Shown: piece by piece, positions 34,535 to 42,584 of the stretch
Numbering within the stretch: the first letter of the stretch is position 1
Layout: each line of letters starts with the position of its first letter
Source of the DNA: Actinomycetes bacterium
GTDB lineage: Bacteria > Actinomycetota > Actinomycetes > DATJPE01
Assembly (NCBI GenBank): GCA_035506535.1
Contig: DATJPE010000078.1
Location: 1-52,893 of the forward strand
Direction of reading: 5' to 3'
Length of the DNA: 52,893 nt
Position numbers and translations under genes: made by a program
The notes under the pieces: generated by a model
What the model saw: only the letters and a program-made list of their open reading frames with translations
The model's database searches: none
Told to the model about the DNA's origin: nothing

Positions 34535-35913
34535 ACCGTCTCCAGCAGCTCGGTGAGGGAGTCCTCGAGGCACTGGGCGAGAACGCCGAGGTCCGACATC
34601 GCGTCCCGGTCGGCCCACAGCCCGTAGTACACGCCGCCGTCGTAGGAGGTGACGCCGATGGCGAGGGCCTGCCCAGGTGCGAGGGGCACGACGGGGTAGG
34701 CGCGGACCAGCCGGGCGCCGGCGGCGTACAGCGGGCGCTGCGGGCCGGGAACGTTCGTGACCACGAGGTTGAACAGCCGTCTCGACAGTCCCGCCGCTAC
34801 CCGGGCACCGAGGGCGTGCAGGGTCGGGGGCGCGAAGCCGGCGATTCCCGCGAGCGCCTGGGCGGCCACGGACTGACCGGACTCCTGGTGCGCACGCATG
34901 GCGTAACCCACCCGGTGCAGGCGCACCGCGGGGCTGATCTCGCCCACGGGCAGGTCCACGAGCAGCGCGGCGATCTGGTTTCCGGCGATGTCGTCGCCGA
35001 TCCCCGGGCGGCGCACGCTGACCGGGACCATGGCCCGGACCACCGTGCTGGAGCGCACCGCCTCGCCGCGCGTCATCAGCCAGGAGCGCAGCGCGCCGGA
35101 CACGACCGCCAGGACGACGTCGTTGACCGTGCCGCCGTGGGCCTTGCGGATGTGCCGGTAGTCGTCGAGGGAGGTGTCCACCCGGGCGAAGCGCCGCTGC
35201 TCGCCGATGGCCACGTTGAGCGGGCTGGGCGGCGCCTGCCGAGCCATCGTGCGGGCGGCCGCGAAGACCCCGCCGATACGGGCCGTGGTACGCCGCACGT
35301 CGAGCACCGCACGACGCGCGAGGTCGACGACGGCCGTGGGCCGCAACGCGAGCTGCCCGAGGGCGTGGGTGACCAGCTCGAGGTCGCTGGGCGGCCGGTG
35401 CGGCACCCACTCGTCGGCTGGGATGTCCCTGGGCTCCGGCGTGACGTCGAGGATCACCTGGCCGATCTCGACGGCGCCGATGCCGTCGACCATCGCGTGG
35501 TGGGTCTTCGTGATGACCGCGAAGCGACCCCCGGCCAGGCCCTCGACGAGGTACATCTCCCAGAGCGGTCGCGCCTTGTCCAGCGGACGGCTCATCACCC
35601 GGCCGACGAGCTCGTCGAGCTGCTCCTCCGTCCCCGGCCGCGGAAGCGCCGAGCGACGCACGTGAAAGGTCACGTCGAAGGCCTCGTCGTCCACCCACAC
35701 AGGACTGGCCAGGTTCCCCGGCACCCGGTGGACCCGTTGGCGGTAGCGCGGGACCAGGGAGATCCGGTCCTCGATCAGCCGGACGAGGCCCTCGTAGTCG
35801 ACCGTGTGGCCGTCGACCGGCTCGAAGATGGCCACCGAGCCGACGTGCATCGGCGTGCGGCTCTCCTCGAAGTAGAGGAACGACACGTCGAGCGGGCTCA
35901 GGGAGTCGACCAC
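34531..35913 (-). CDS. Wax ester synthase/diacylglycerol acyltransferase family protein
   Basis: The protein has 460 residues. The N-terminus is SLSPLDVSFLYFEESRTPMH, the catalytic motif HHAMVDG lies at 138-144, and the C-terminal half includes NVPGPQRPLYAAGA, the second conserved WS/DGAT block. It acylates long-chain alcohols or diacylglycerol to make storage lipids. I choose GTG 35913, which has AGGAGGT just upstream; ATG 35940 would add nine residues. It is divergent from the ECF sigma gene. Confidence 0.93.
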   Translation of the reverse strand: MVDSLSPLDVSFLYFEESRTPMHVGSVAIFEPVDGHTVDYEGLVRLIEDRISLVPRYRQRVHRVPGNLASPVWVDDEAFDVTFHVRRSALPRPGTEEQLDELVGRVMSRPLDKARPLWEMYLVEGLAGGRFAVITKTHHAMVDGIGAVEIGQVILDVTPEPRDIPADEWVPHRPPSDLELVTHALGQLALRPTAVVDLARRAVLDVRRTTARIGGVFAAARTMARQAPPSPLNVAIGEQRRFARVDTSLDDYRHIRKAHGGTVNDVVLAVVSGALRSWLMTRGEAVRSSTVVRAMVPVSVRRPGIGDDIAGNQIAALLVDLPVGEISPAVRLHRVGYAMRAHQESGQSVAAQALAGIAGFAPPTLHALGARVAAGLSRRLFNLVVTNVPGPQRPLYAAGARLVRAYPVVPLAPGQALAIGVTSYDGGVYYGLWADRDAMSDLGVLAQCLEDSLTELLETV

Positions 35914-35975
35914 GGCACCTCCTGGGAGCGATCCTCCCATGAGCGGGAGCGTGCCTCCTCCGCCGACGACGCGTT

Positions 35976-36000
35976 GAACCTTCGCTTCCCCCCGGACGTA
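35976..36000 (+). promoter_or_regulatory. Possible ECF-sigma promoter before the sigma gene
   Basis: GAACC (35976-35980) and CGTA (35997-36000) are 16 bases apart, resembling the GAAC-N16/17-CGT pattern of many actinobacterial ECF promoters and suggesting autoregulation. Transcription would start within a few bases of the GTG at 36010, so the message would be nearly leaderless even though a GGAGG lies at 36001-36005. That conflict lowers my confidence. Confidence 0.3.
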
Positions 36001-36009
36001 GGAGGTGGT

Positions 36010-36531
36010 GTGCCCAGCCGAACGGTCCGGGAGGAGGGAACGCTGCGCGCGCTCTACGACGAGCACGCAGCCGCGCTGCTGTCGTACGCCCTCCGGCTGA
36101 CCGCCGGCGACCGCGGGCGCGCGGAGGACATCGTCCAGGAGACCCTCCTGCGGGCCTGGCGCCACATCGGCGCCCTCGACGAGGCACGCGGGTCCCGGCG
36201 CGCCTGGCTGGTGACGGTGGCCCGAAACGTCGCGGTGGACGCGCACCGTGCACGCGCGGCCCGTCCCCGCGAGGTGGCCGACGACGTGCTCGCCGTCGTG
36301 CCAGGGGCGGACGAGGTGGAGCGCGCCCTGGACCGCATCCTGGTCTCGGAGGCCCTGGCCGCCCTCTCACCGGAGCATCGCGCGGTGATCGTGGAGACCT
36401 ACTACCGGGGCCGCTCGGTGAGCGACGCCGCCGCCGTCCTCGGCATACCCGCAGGGACGGTGAAGTCGCGGACGTACTACGCCCTTCGCGCCCTGCGGCT
36501 GGCGCTGACCGAACGGGGGGTGACGGCGTGA
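36010..36531 (+). CDS. ECF-family RNA polymerase sigma factor
   Basis: The 173-residue sigma factor has region 2 (LYDEHAAALLSYALRLTAGD and AEDIVQETLLRAWRH) and region 4 (LAALSPEHRAVIVETYYRG, GIPAGTVKSRTYYALRALR). It directs RNA polymerase to stress or envelope promoters. The GTG at 36010 follows GGAGGTGGT. The stop overlaps the start of the zinc-finger anti-sigma gene, the usual SigL/SigM/SigK-type arrangement. It is divergent from the WS/DGAT gene, a possible target. Confidence 0.94.
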   Translation: MPSRTVREEGTLRALYDEHAAALLSYALRLTAGDRGRAEDIVQETLLRAWRHIGALDEARGSRRAWLVTVARNVAVDAHRARAARPREVADDVLAVVPGADEVERALDRILVSEALAALSPEHRAVIVETYYRGRSVSDAAAVLGIPAGTVKSRTYYALRALRLALTERGVTA

Positions 36532-37169
36532 CGTGCACCGAGGCCCGCCTGTCGCTGGGCGCGTACGTGCTCGGCAGCCTGGAGCCGGCCGAGGAGGCCG
36601 AGGTCCGCGCGCACCTCAAGGCGTGCCCGAGCTGCCGTGAGGAGCTGCGGGAGCTGGAGGGACTGCCGGAGCTGCTCGCCGACCTGAGCCTGGAGGAGGC
36701 GAGCGGGGACGTCGTGCCGTCCGAGACGCTCTACGCCGCGCTTCGGTCCAGGGCCACGCGCGAGGAGCGGGAGCTGCAGGCCGCGCGCACGCGGCGGCGG
36801 ATGGTCGTCGCCGCGGCCGCCGGAGTGGCGGTGGTGGCGCTGGCCGGAGCCAGCGTCGTGTGGCAGGAGGCGCATCCCTCGCCGCGCACGTACTCGGCAG
36901 CCCAGGGACCGGTGCACCTGGCCGTCTCGCTCACCGCCCGCCCGACCGGTACGGGCATCTCGGTCCGCGTCCGCGGCCTTCCCGCCAACGAGCACTGCCA
37001 GCTCGTGGCCATCGGCAAGGACGGCAGTCGCGAGGTCGCCGGTTCGTGGGTCGCGACCTACGAGGGCGCGGCCCTGGTCACCGGGTGGACCGGCATGGCC
37101 CGCACCGACCTCGCGCGGGTCCTCGTGGTCGCCGAGGACGGTACGACCCTGGTCGGCACCGACGTGTGA
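36528..37169 (+). CDS. Anti-sigma factor with zinc-finger (ZAS) domain
   Basis: The 213-residue protein starts VTCTEARLSLGAYVLGSLEP, with the HxxxCxxC zinc motif in VRAHLKACPSCREEL. A membrane segment lies at about 87-107 (VVAAAAGVAVVALAGASVVW), and the extracytoplasmic end is beta-rich. It should hold the upstream sigma factor at the membrane until a signal releases it. The GTG start overlaps the sigma stop (GTGA). The size and order match RskA-like proteins. Confidence 0.93.
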   Translation: MTCTEARLSLGAYVLGSLEPAEEAEVRAHLKACPSCREELRELEGLPELLADLSLEEASGDVVPSETLYAALRSRATREERELQAARTRRRMVVAAAAGVAVVALAGASVVWQEAHPSPRTYSAAQGPVHLAVSLTARPTGTGISVRVRGLPANEHCQLVAIGKDGSREVAGSWVATYEGAALVTGWTGMARTDLARVLVVAEDGTTLVGTDV

Positions 37170-37214
37170 CGTCGGGCGTGACTCGACAGCGTGACGTCGG
37201 CAGCGTGACGTCGG
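37166..37214. repeat. Three short direct repeats GTGACGTCGG
   Basis: Exact copies lie at 37166-37175, 37191-37200 and 37205-37214, from the stop codon of the anti-sigma gene into the convergent gap. No function is evident. They may have arisen by local slippage. Confidence 0.6.
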
Positions 37215-37230
37215 GTGAGCGGCTCGCGGC

Positions 37231-37797
37231 CTAGTAGCCGCGACCGTGCCCGCCCGGGGACGAGGCGGTGGTGGTCGTCACCGAGGTGCCGGCGGGGCTC
37301 ACCACCCACCACAGGCCCCCGCTGGCGTCCACGCCCTGCCCGCTGGTCGCGCCGGCCGCGCCGTCCCCGGCGTAGGTGTAGAGCGGGTGCCCGCCGTAGG
37401 TCACCTGCTGCGAACCGTCCTTGCGCGTCGTCGTACCCAGCAGGCTGGCCTTGGCCCGGCCGGCGGCGGCGGGCGTGCCGGTCGTGAGCAGCGGTGGCCA
37501 GTACGTCGCGCACGAGCCGTAGCACGCCGAGGTCGTCCCCGTGTCGGCGGCGAAGTCGTAGAGCGTGCGGCCCGAGCCGTCGGTCAGGTACGTCCCCAAG
37601 GCTCCGGACGCCGTCGTGACCACCGCTGATGACGAGCCGGTCGACCCCTGTCCCGTCGAGGGTCCGGCGGCCGGGCTCCCGGAGGAGCCGCCGGAGGACC
37701 CGCTGCCGCACGCCGCCAGGCAGAGGGCGGCCATGGTCATCGCGGCCCCGAGGAGGGGCTTGCGCAGGGAACTCGCAGAGGCTGGGCGCACGCGCAT
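37231..37797 (-). CDS. Lipoprotein with secreted-repeat (PF03640-type) domains
   Basis: The 188-residue protein has an n-region and hydrophobic stretch ending in the lipobox LAAC near residue 30. A Ser/Gly-rich linker follows, then two repeats of the COG4315 kind: YLTDGSGRTLYDFAADTG with CYGSCATYWPPLL, and VTYGGHPLYTYAGDGAAG with GGLWWVVSPAG. Such lipoproteins sit on the outer face of the membrane; their role is unknown. The gene is convergent with the anti-sigma gene. The C-terminus has a short HGRGY end. Confidence 0.88.
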   Translation of the reverse strand: MRVRPASASSLRKPLLGAAMTMAALCLAACGSGSSGGSSGSPAAGPSTGQGSTGSSSAVVTTASGALGTYLTDGSGRTLYDFAADTGTTSACYGSCATYWPPLLTTGTPAAAGRAKASLLGTTTRKDGSQQVTYGGHPLYTYAGDGAAGATSGQGVDASGGLWWVVSPAGTSVTTTTASSPGGHGRGY

Positions 37798-37959
37798 GGC
37801 TGGTCCTTTCGACGTCGCTCACCCCCCAACCACGTCCCCACCGGCCCGGTCGTTCAGTGGCCCGGGTCCTCGTGCGGGCGCGGAGGGTGCCGATCGCGAG
37901 GAAACCGTTGCCGTCATTGGTGATTCGGGGGTTGCACTCGCCTTCCCGATGCCCTACTA

Positions 37960-37975
37960 TCGAACACATGTTCGA
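37960..37975. promoter_or_regulatory. LexA (SOS) box over the HNH gene start
   Basis: TCGAACACATGTTCGA is a perfect match to the actinobacterial/Gram-positive LexA consensus TCGAAC-N4-GTTCGA. It spans the ATG at 37968-37970. LexA bound here would block transcription or initiation until DNA damage. In Mycobacterium tuberculosis, some 13E12-family (DUF222-HNH) genes are known LexA targets, which supports the call. Confidence 0.85.
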
Positions 37976-39638
37976 GTACGCCTCCGCCGTCGCGTTCCGC
38001 GCGCAGGACTACGAGCCGAGCCTGCAGTCCCTGCTCGCCGCCGAGTTCGAGGTGAGCTTGCCCGAGGATCCCGCCTTCTGCGCCCTGGAGCTGACCGAGG
38101 CGTGGGCGGACCTCGTCGAGTCCACGGGACCAGGGCCTGAGGCGATCTCGGTGCTGACGGAGGTCGATGCCGAGTCGCTCGACGCCGATGGTCGCGCCCG
38201 GTACGTCAGCGCGTGGGAGGCCAACGCGGCGTGGGTGGAGCGGCAGCGGCTGACGGCCCTCCACGCGCTCGCCCACCCGTGCCGCGCGGACGCGCCGAGC
38301 CAGGCATCCGAGGAGCCCGTCGGCACCGGGCCTGCCGTCGCGGGGGCAGTCCGGGACCGCGTGACGACGGAGGTCGTCCGGCTGGCGCTGTGCACCGGTG
38401 AGGTCCATGCCAGCCGGCGGCTGGACCTGGCGCACGCGTTGGACACGCGGCTGCCGCGCACCGGCGCCGCGCTCGCCGCGGGTCGGATCAGCGGCTACCA
38501 CGCCCAGCTCATCGCCGAGCGCAGCGCCACCTTGACCGTGGAGGAGAGCGCCTGGCTCGAGGAGCGGCTCTTCCCCCGAGCGACCACGCAGTCCCCGGCG
38601 CAATTGCGGCGGACGCTGGGTCGGCTGCTGGCCGTTGCGCGCCCGACCGACCTGGACCGGGCGCATGCCGAGGCGGTGAAGGCGACCGACGTGGACTTCT
38701 GGGTCGAGGACCACGGCATGGCGACGCTGCGGGTCCACGGTCCCGCGCCGGAGGTGACCGAGCTGTGGCACGCGGTGTGCGCGGAGGCGAGGGCGCAGGC
38801 CACCGCCGCCCGCCAGGCCGGAGCCGACCGCCTGCCGATCGGCCGGCGGCGGCTCACCGCGCTGACGCGCTGCGTGCGCCGGGGCATGGACGACGTCCAG
38901 GCACGGCTCACCGACCTCGGACAGGTCAGTCCCGGCGACGACGAGCGCGGCTCACCCGACGCCCACGATGCGGAGCTCATGCTGGTCCGCGCCGCGGTCG
39001 AGGGCGAGGATCTCGCGCTGGTCTCCGAGGCTGAGCACGCTGTCGAGCACCCCGATCCGCAACTCCGAGACAGGGGGCCCGAGGAGACCACCGACGGGAT
39101 CGACCCGACCAACCCGCTGCGGCTTCCCCCGGGGCAGCCGCCGCCGAGGCAGGTCAACGTGATCATCGACCTGCCGGTCCTGCTGGGGCTGCGGGATGGG
39201 ATCGGGATCCTCGACGGCTACGGGCCGATCCCCGCACAGGTGGCCCGCGAGCTCGCGACCGACGCGACCTGGCGCCGAGTGGTGCTGGACCCGGTGGACG
39301 GCTGGCTGCTCGACTACGGCCGCACCCGGTATCGGCCGGGTCCGAGGCTGCGGGACCACCTCCTCGGCGTGGGTCAGAGCTGCCGCGCGCCCACCTGCAC
39401 GGCGCGCCCGGTCGAGACCGATCACGTGCGCGACTGGGCAAAGGGCGGCGAGACGAGCGCGGAGAACATGGCGGGGCTGTGCCGACGCAGCCATGCCCTG
39501 AAGACGCGCGACGGCTTCACGGCGGCCAGCCGTCCGAGCGCTTCGATGGTCTGGACCACACCGGCCGGGACCACCTACGTCCGTCCCCCGGACGACCTTC
39601 GCGTCACCGACCACGGCCGCGGCGACCTCAGGGCCTGA
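37968..39638 (+). CDS. DUF222 and HNH-endonuclease protein (13E12 family), SOS-controlled
   Basis: The 556-residue protein has an N-terminal DUF222 region rich in Ala and Arg helices (GRISGYHAQLIAERSATLTV, SPAQLRRTLGRLLAVARPTD). An HNH nuclease domain closes it, with Cys pairs in SCRAPTCTARPVETDHVRDW, then GGETSAENMAGLCRRSHALK. Members are repeated in many actinobacterial genomes and thought to be intron-like or mobile nucleases, though their role is unsettled. A LexA box covers its start codon, so it should be induced by DNA damage. The GC and codon use look like the neighbours. Confidence 0.92.
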   Translation: MFEYASAVAFRAQDYEPSLQSLLAAEFEVSLPEDPAFCALELTEAWADLVESTGPGPEAISVLTEVDAESLDADGRARYVSAWEANAAWVERQRLTALHALAHPCRADAPSQASEEPVGTGPAVAGAVRDRVTTEVVRLALCTGEVHASRRLDLAHALDTRLPRTGAALAAGRISGYHAQLIAERSATLTVEESAWLEERLFPRATTQSPAQLRRTLGRLLAVARPTDLDRAHAEAVKATDVDFWVEDHGMATLRVHGPAPEVTELWHAVCAEARAQATAARQAGADRLPIGRRRLTALTRCVRRGMDDVQARLTDLGQVSPGDDERGSPDAHDAELMLVRAAVEGEDLALVSEAEHAVEHPDPQLRDRGPEETTDGIDPTNPLRLPPGQPPPRQVNVIIDLPVLLGLRDGIGILDGYGPIPAQVARELATDATWRRVVLDPVDGWLLDYGRTRYRPGPRLRDHLLGVGQSCRAPTCTARPVETDHVRDWAKGGETSAENMAGLCRRSHALKTRDGFTAASRPSASMVWTTPAGTTYVRPPDDLRVTDHGRGDLRA

Positions 39639-39668
39639 TCACACCGTCGACCTCGCCGCACGGTGCGG

Positions 39669-40916
39669 TCACGCGGCCCGCGCCGGCACGACCTGAGCGG
39701 CGAGGTGCTCCAGCGCGGCGACCAGCGCGGAGCGAGGCGCCGCCTCGACGAGACTGCGTCCGCTCGCCATGGCGAGGTCGCATGCCTCGCGGTCCTCGGG
39801 CAGGCACAGGGCGGGCACGAGCCCGGTGTGCCGGGCGATGAGGTCGACGACCGGCTGCTGCCCGAAGCCTCGGCGGTGGCCCCGCCGGGTTCGGTTGACG
39901 ACCACGTGCAAGTCCCCGCCGACATGCGTCCGTGCCTCGGGCAGGCCGCGCAGCAGGCGTTGGAGGCCGACGGGGTCGGCGGACCCGAGGGCCACCACGA
40001 CGTCCGCGGCCTGGAGGGCCGCGAGGGTCGCGCCGTTGCGACGAGGTGCCGCCGTGTCGTACACGATCTCCTCGTCCTGCTCCAGGCAGAAGCCGGCATC
40101 CACGACCGTGAGCGGCACCAGCCGACGGGCCACCTCCAGCACCACCTCGAGCGCGGAGGGGCGCAGCTCCGGCCAGCGCTGCGGACGGGGTAGGCCGCTC
40201 AGCACGCGCAGCCGGGGAGCGGCCTGCCGGGCGGCACGCGCGAGCGCCGGGGGGTCGAGCTGCCCGGTGTTCGCGGCGCGTACCGCCGCGAGGAGCCCGG
40301 ACGCCTCGTCGAGCAGACCGAGGAACGCGGCGACCGACGCGCCGTAGGTGTCGGCGTCGACCAGGAGCGTGTCAAGGCCGGAGCGAGCCGCAACGGCGGC
40401 GAGGTTGACCGCCATGGTCGTGCGGCCCGGGGCACCTACCGGGCCCCATACCGCGAGGACACGCCCGGGTGGCGCGGCGTCCGGAGCGGGGGCATCGACG
40501 GGGGTCGTCAAGGCGACCTCCTCCGCTGGGTCCGGGACGGCGGCGAGGCCACGTGCGGCCGCGGTGCGGACCACATCAGCCCACCGGTCCAAGGGCAGGT
40601 CCGCGGACACGACGTCGTCGACGCCGAGCCGGCGTACGCGATGGATCGCGTCCTCGTCGCTCGGACCGACCACCGCCACCACGACGAGACCGCACGCCTG
40701 GAGCCGGGCGACCGCCTCGCGGTCGAAGCGGCGCAAGTCCGCGGACACGACGACCAGGTCGGCGGTACGCGCTGACGCCGCCGCGAGCAGGTCGGCGAGG
40801 TCGACGCACCGGCGGACCACCCGGGTGCCGCCCGAGCCTCGGTCCAGGGCGCCAACGACGGCTTGCTCCTCGGGCAGGCCCGGGAGGGCGAGCAGGACCG
40901 AGACGAGCACGCTCAC
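39669..40916 (-). CDS. tadZ: TadZ/CpaE-like MinD-type ATPase
   Basis: The protein has 415 residues. The N-terminal part reads as an atypical receiver (VVSADLRRFDREAVARLQ, VAVVGPSDEDAIHRVRRLGV). A ParA/MinD ATPase follows, with a deviant Walker A (GPVGAPGRTTMAVNLAAVAA) and LLVDADTYGASVAAFL. In the P-loop, Arg replaces the usual signature Lys. Such proteins localise Tad pilus assembly. The GTG start overlaps the stop of the CpaB-like gene (GTGA). These two are 15 kb from the other tad genes. Confidence 0.85.
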   Translation of the reverse strand: MSVLVSVLLALPGLPEEQAVVGALDRGSGGTRVVRRCVDLADLLAAASARTADLVVVSADLRRFDREAVARLQACGLVVVAVVGPSDEDAIHRVRRLGVDDVVSADLPLDRWADVVRTAAARGLAAVPDPAEEVALTTPVDAPAPDAAPPGRVLAVWGPVGAPGRTTMAVNLAAVAARSGLDTLLVDADTYGASVAAFLGLLDEASGLLAAVRAANTGQLDPPALARAARQAAPRLRVLSGLPRPQRWPELRPSALEVVLEVARRLVPLTVVDAGFCLEQDEEIVYDTAAPRRNGATLAALQAADVVVALGSADPVGLQRLLRGLPEARTHVGGDLHVVVNRTRRGHRRGFGQQPVVDLIARHTGLVPALCLPEDREACDLAMASGRSLVEAAPRSALVAALEHLAAQVVPARAA

Positions 40917-41593
40917 GCCGAGGCGACGAGGTCGAGCACACCGGCCCGGGAGGCCGCGACGAGGTCGCTCACCTCCCCCGGTGGCACCGCGAGCACGACC
41001 CCGACCGAGTCCCCGGTCGGCCCGAAACGGCCACCGTCGGAGACGACGTCGTCCACGGTGGCGCCGGTGAGCACCACGCGGGTGGTTCCCGGCGACGCGG
41101 ACGTGGTGACCACGGTGACGTACACGTCCACTCGTGCACCGTGGCGAAGGGCGCCCGGGCGGTGGAAGCGTTCGACCGGCACGGTCACCAGGCGCAGGTC
41201 GGGCGCCGCCGACGCCTCGGTCACGGCGGCGGCGGGCAGCAGCTCGCCCGCCGTGACGGGCCTCGAGAGCACGTAGCCGACCGGCGAGTCACCCGCGGCG
41301 GACAGGTAGGCCGACGCGGAGGACCCGAGCCGGACGTCGTGGCGCACGACATCCCCGGGTCGCAGCGTCGTACCCACGGCGAGGTCCCTCGCCGCCGCCC
41401 AGACCGCAGTGGTCCGCGCGGCCGACGCCATCGTGCGGGCCCCGAGGACGACCGCGAGGAGCACGAGCAGCACGCCGGCCACCAGCCGGGCGTCGCGCCA
41501 GCGCGGCCGCGCGAGGCGAAGGGCGGGAGGGGACGGCGGCGCCGGTGCCCCGGCCGCCCGACCCACCCCGGACTCGATCGTCGTGCGTGCCAT
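40913..41593 (-). CDS. cpaB: SAF-domain pilus assembly protein, CpaB/RcpC-like
   Basis: The 226-residue protein has a membrane segment near 36-52 (DARLVAGVLLVLLAVVLG), a SAF domain (AARDLAVGTTLRPGDVV), and a beta-rich part with GARVDVYVTVVTTSASPGTT and a hydrophobic end. CpaB/RcpC proteins help Flp pilus secretion across the envelope. Start ATG 41593 (MARTTIESG) is preferred over 41611. It is coupled to the TadZ-like gene downstream. The region 41594-41736 before it holds no gene. Confidence 0.85.
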   Translation of the reverse strand: MARTTIESGVGRAAGAPAPPSPPALRLARPRWRDARLVAGVLLVLLAVVLGARTMASAARTTAVWAAARDLAVGTTLRPGDVVRHDVRLGSSASAYLSAAGDSPVGYVLSRPVTAGELLPAAAVTEASAAPDLRLVTVPVERFHRPGALRHGARVDVYVTVVTTSASPGTTRVVLTGATVDDVVSDGGRFGPTGDSVGVVLAVPPGEVSDLVAASRAGVLDLVASA

Positions 41594-41736
41594 GGAGCCT
41601 CCCCGGAGCACTGCGCTGGGGCGAGCATGCCCGAGCCCGGCCGATCAGGGAACGGGGCGTCCACATGCGCAGCCAGGCGTCCACAGACGGTGACCGCCGC
41701 GGGACGGCCCCCGGAGCGCTCTGCGACACTGCCCCC

Positions 41737-41988
41737 GTGCCCGACGAGCCCCGGTTCCTCACCTTGAGTGACGTCGCCGAGGTCCTCAACGTGTCCTCGG
41801 CCCAGGTCTACTCGCTGGTCCGCAGCGGCGACCTGCCCTCGATCAAGATCGGCGGTCGGGGGCAGTACCGGGTCGAGCGGGACAAGCTCGAGGCCTACAT
41901 CCAGCGGCTGTATGCCGAGACGCAGGAGTTCATCTCCACCCATCCGTACACGCGCGACGCGGCCGGGGAGGACGACGGCTCCGAATGA
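41737..41988 (+). CDS. Excisionase-type helix-turn-helix protein
   Basis: The 83-residue protein starts at GTG 41737. It has the MerR-like/excisionase helix-turn-helix FLTLSDVAEVLNVSSAQVYS followed by wing LPSIKIGGRGQYRVERDKLE and an acidic tail. Short proteins of this fold in actinobacteria include BldC-like regulators as well as phage excisionases. No integrase or phage gene is nearby, so a host regulator is more likely. It is divergent from the cpaB/tadZ pair and might control it. Confidence 0.88.
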   Translation: MPDEPRFLTLSDVAEVLNVSSAQVYSLVRSGDLPSIKIGGRGQYRVERDKLEAYIQRLYAETQEFISTHPYTRDAAGEDDGSE

Positions 41989-42022
41989 GCCAGACGACGA
42001 CCGACTCAGACCCCGAGGTGCG

Positions 42023-42568
42023 TCAGTCGTGCGCAGCCGCGTGCACCGCGCGGATCCCCGCGAAGGCGACGTAAACGCTGGCGGTGCTCGCCTCGCCCGG
42101 CTCGCTCGTCGCCAGCTCGAGGTGATCGGCGCCCACCCGCTCGACCCGACCCCAGCGACGCGAGCCGTCCACCGACTCGACGCTGACGTGGGCCCGGTCG
42201 CGCGCGAGCGCACGCAGCACGTGCCCCAGTCCCAGGCGGGCAGCGACCAGCCCCTCGCTGCCCGGCTCGGCGGCGCGCCCGGTCAGCCCGTGCACGGCGA
42301 CCACCGCGGCCAGCGGGACCACGACCTGGGCCTGCTGCCCGGGCGAGAGCAGCACCCAGTCCGCACCGACCCGGGTGAGCGCGCCACGCACATGCGCCCC
42401 GGGCAGGTCCAGAGCCACGGTCCGGCCCTGGTTGCCGCGCAGCCGGTCCACGAGCCGCAGCCGCGCCGTCTCACGACGGGTCCGGTCGGCCACCTCCGCC
42501 CGCAGGTCCTCCTGCTCGGCCGCGTCCCACTGCGCCTCCAGGTCGTCGAACAGACGCTCCCAGCGCAC
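42023..42568 (-). CDS. Conserved-type actinobacterial protein of unknown function
   Basis: The 181-residue soluble protein has a charged helical N-terminus (MRWERLFDDLEAQWDAAEQE), then repeated short beta segments (VALDLPGAHVRGALTRVGAD, VSVESVDGSRRWGRVERVGA) that look like two small barrels. I know similar proteins annotated only as hypothetical in actinobacteria. No catalytic motif is seen. It lies 16 bases downstream of the SQR-like gene on the same strand and converges on the HTH gene. Confidence 0.75.
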   Translation of the reverse strand: MRWERLFDDLEAQWDAAEQEDLRAEVADRTRRETARLRLVDRLRGNQGRTVALDLPGAHVRGALTRVGADWVLLSPGQQAQVVVPLAAVVAVHGLTGRAAEPGSEGLVAARLGLGHVLRALARDRAHVSVESVDGSRRWGRVERVGADHLELATSEPGEASTASVYVAFAGIRAVHAAAHD

Positions 42569-42584
42569 CGGCGCACCCTACGCG

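Noticed and set aside
41737-41988. Phage excisionase
   Set aside because: The fold fits, but there is no integrase, phage gene or att-like repeat nearby; a host regulator is more likely.
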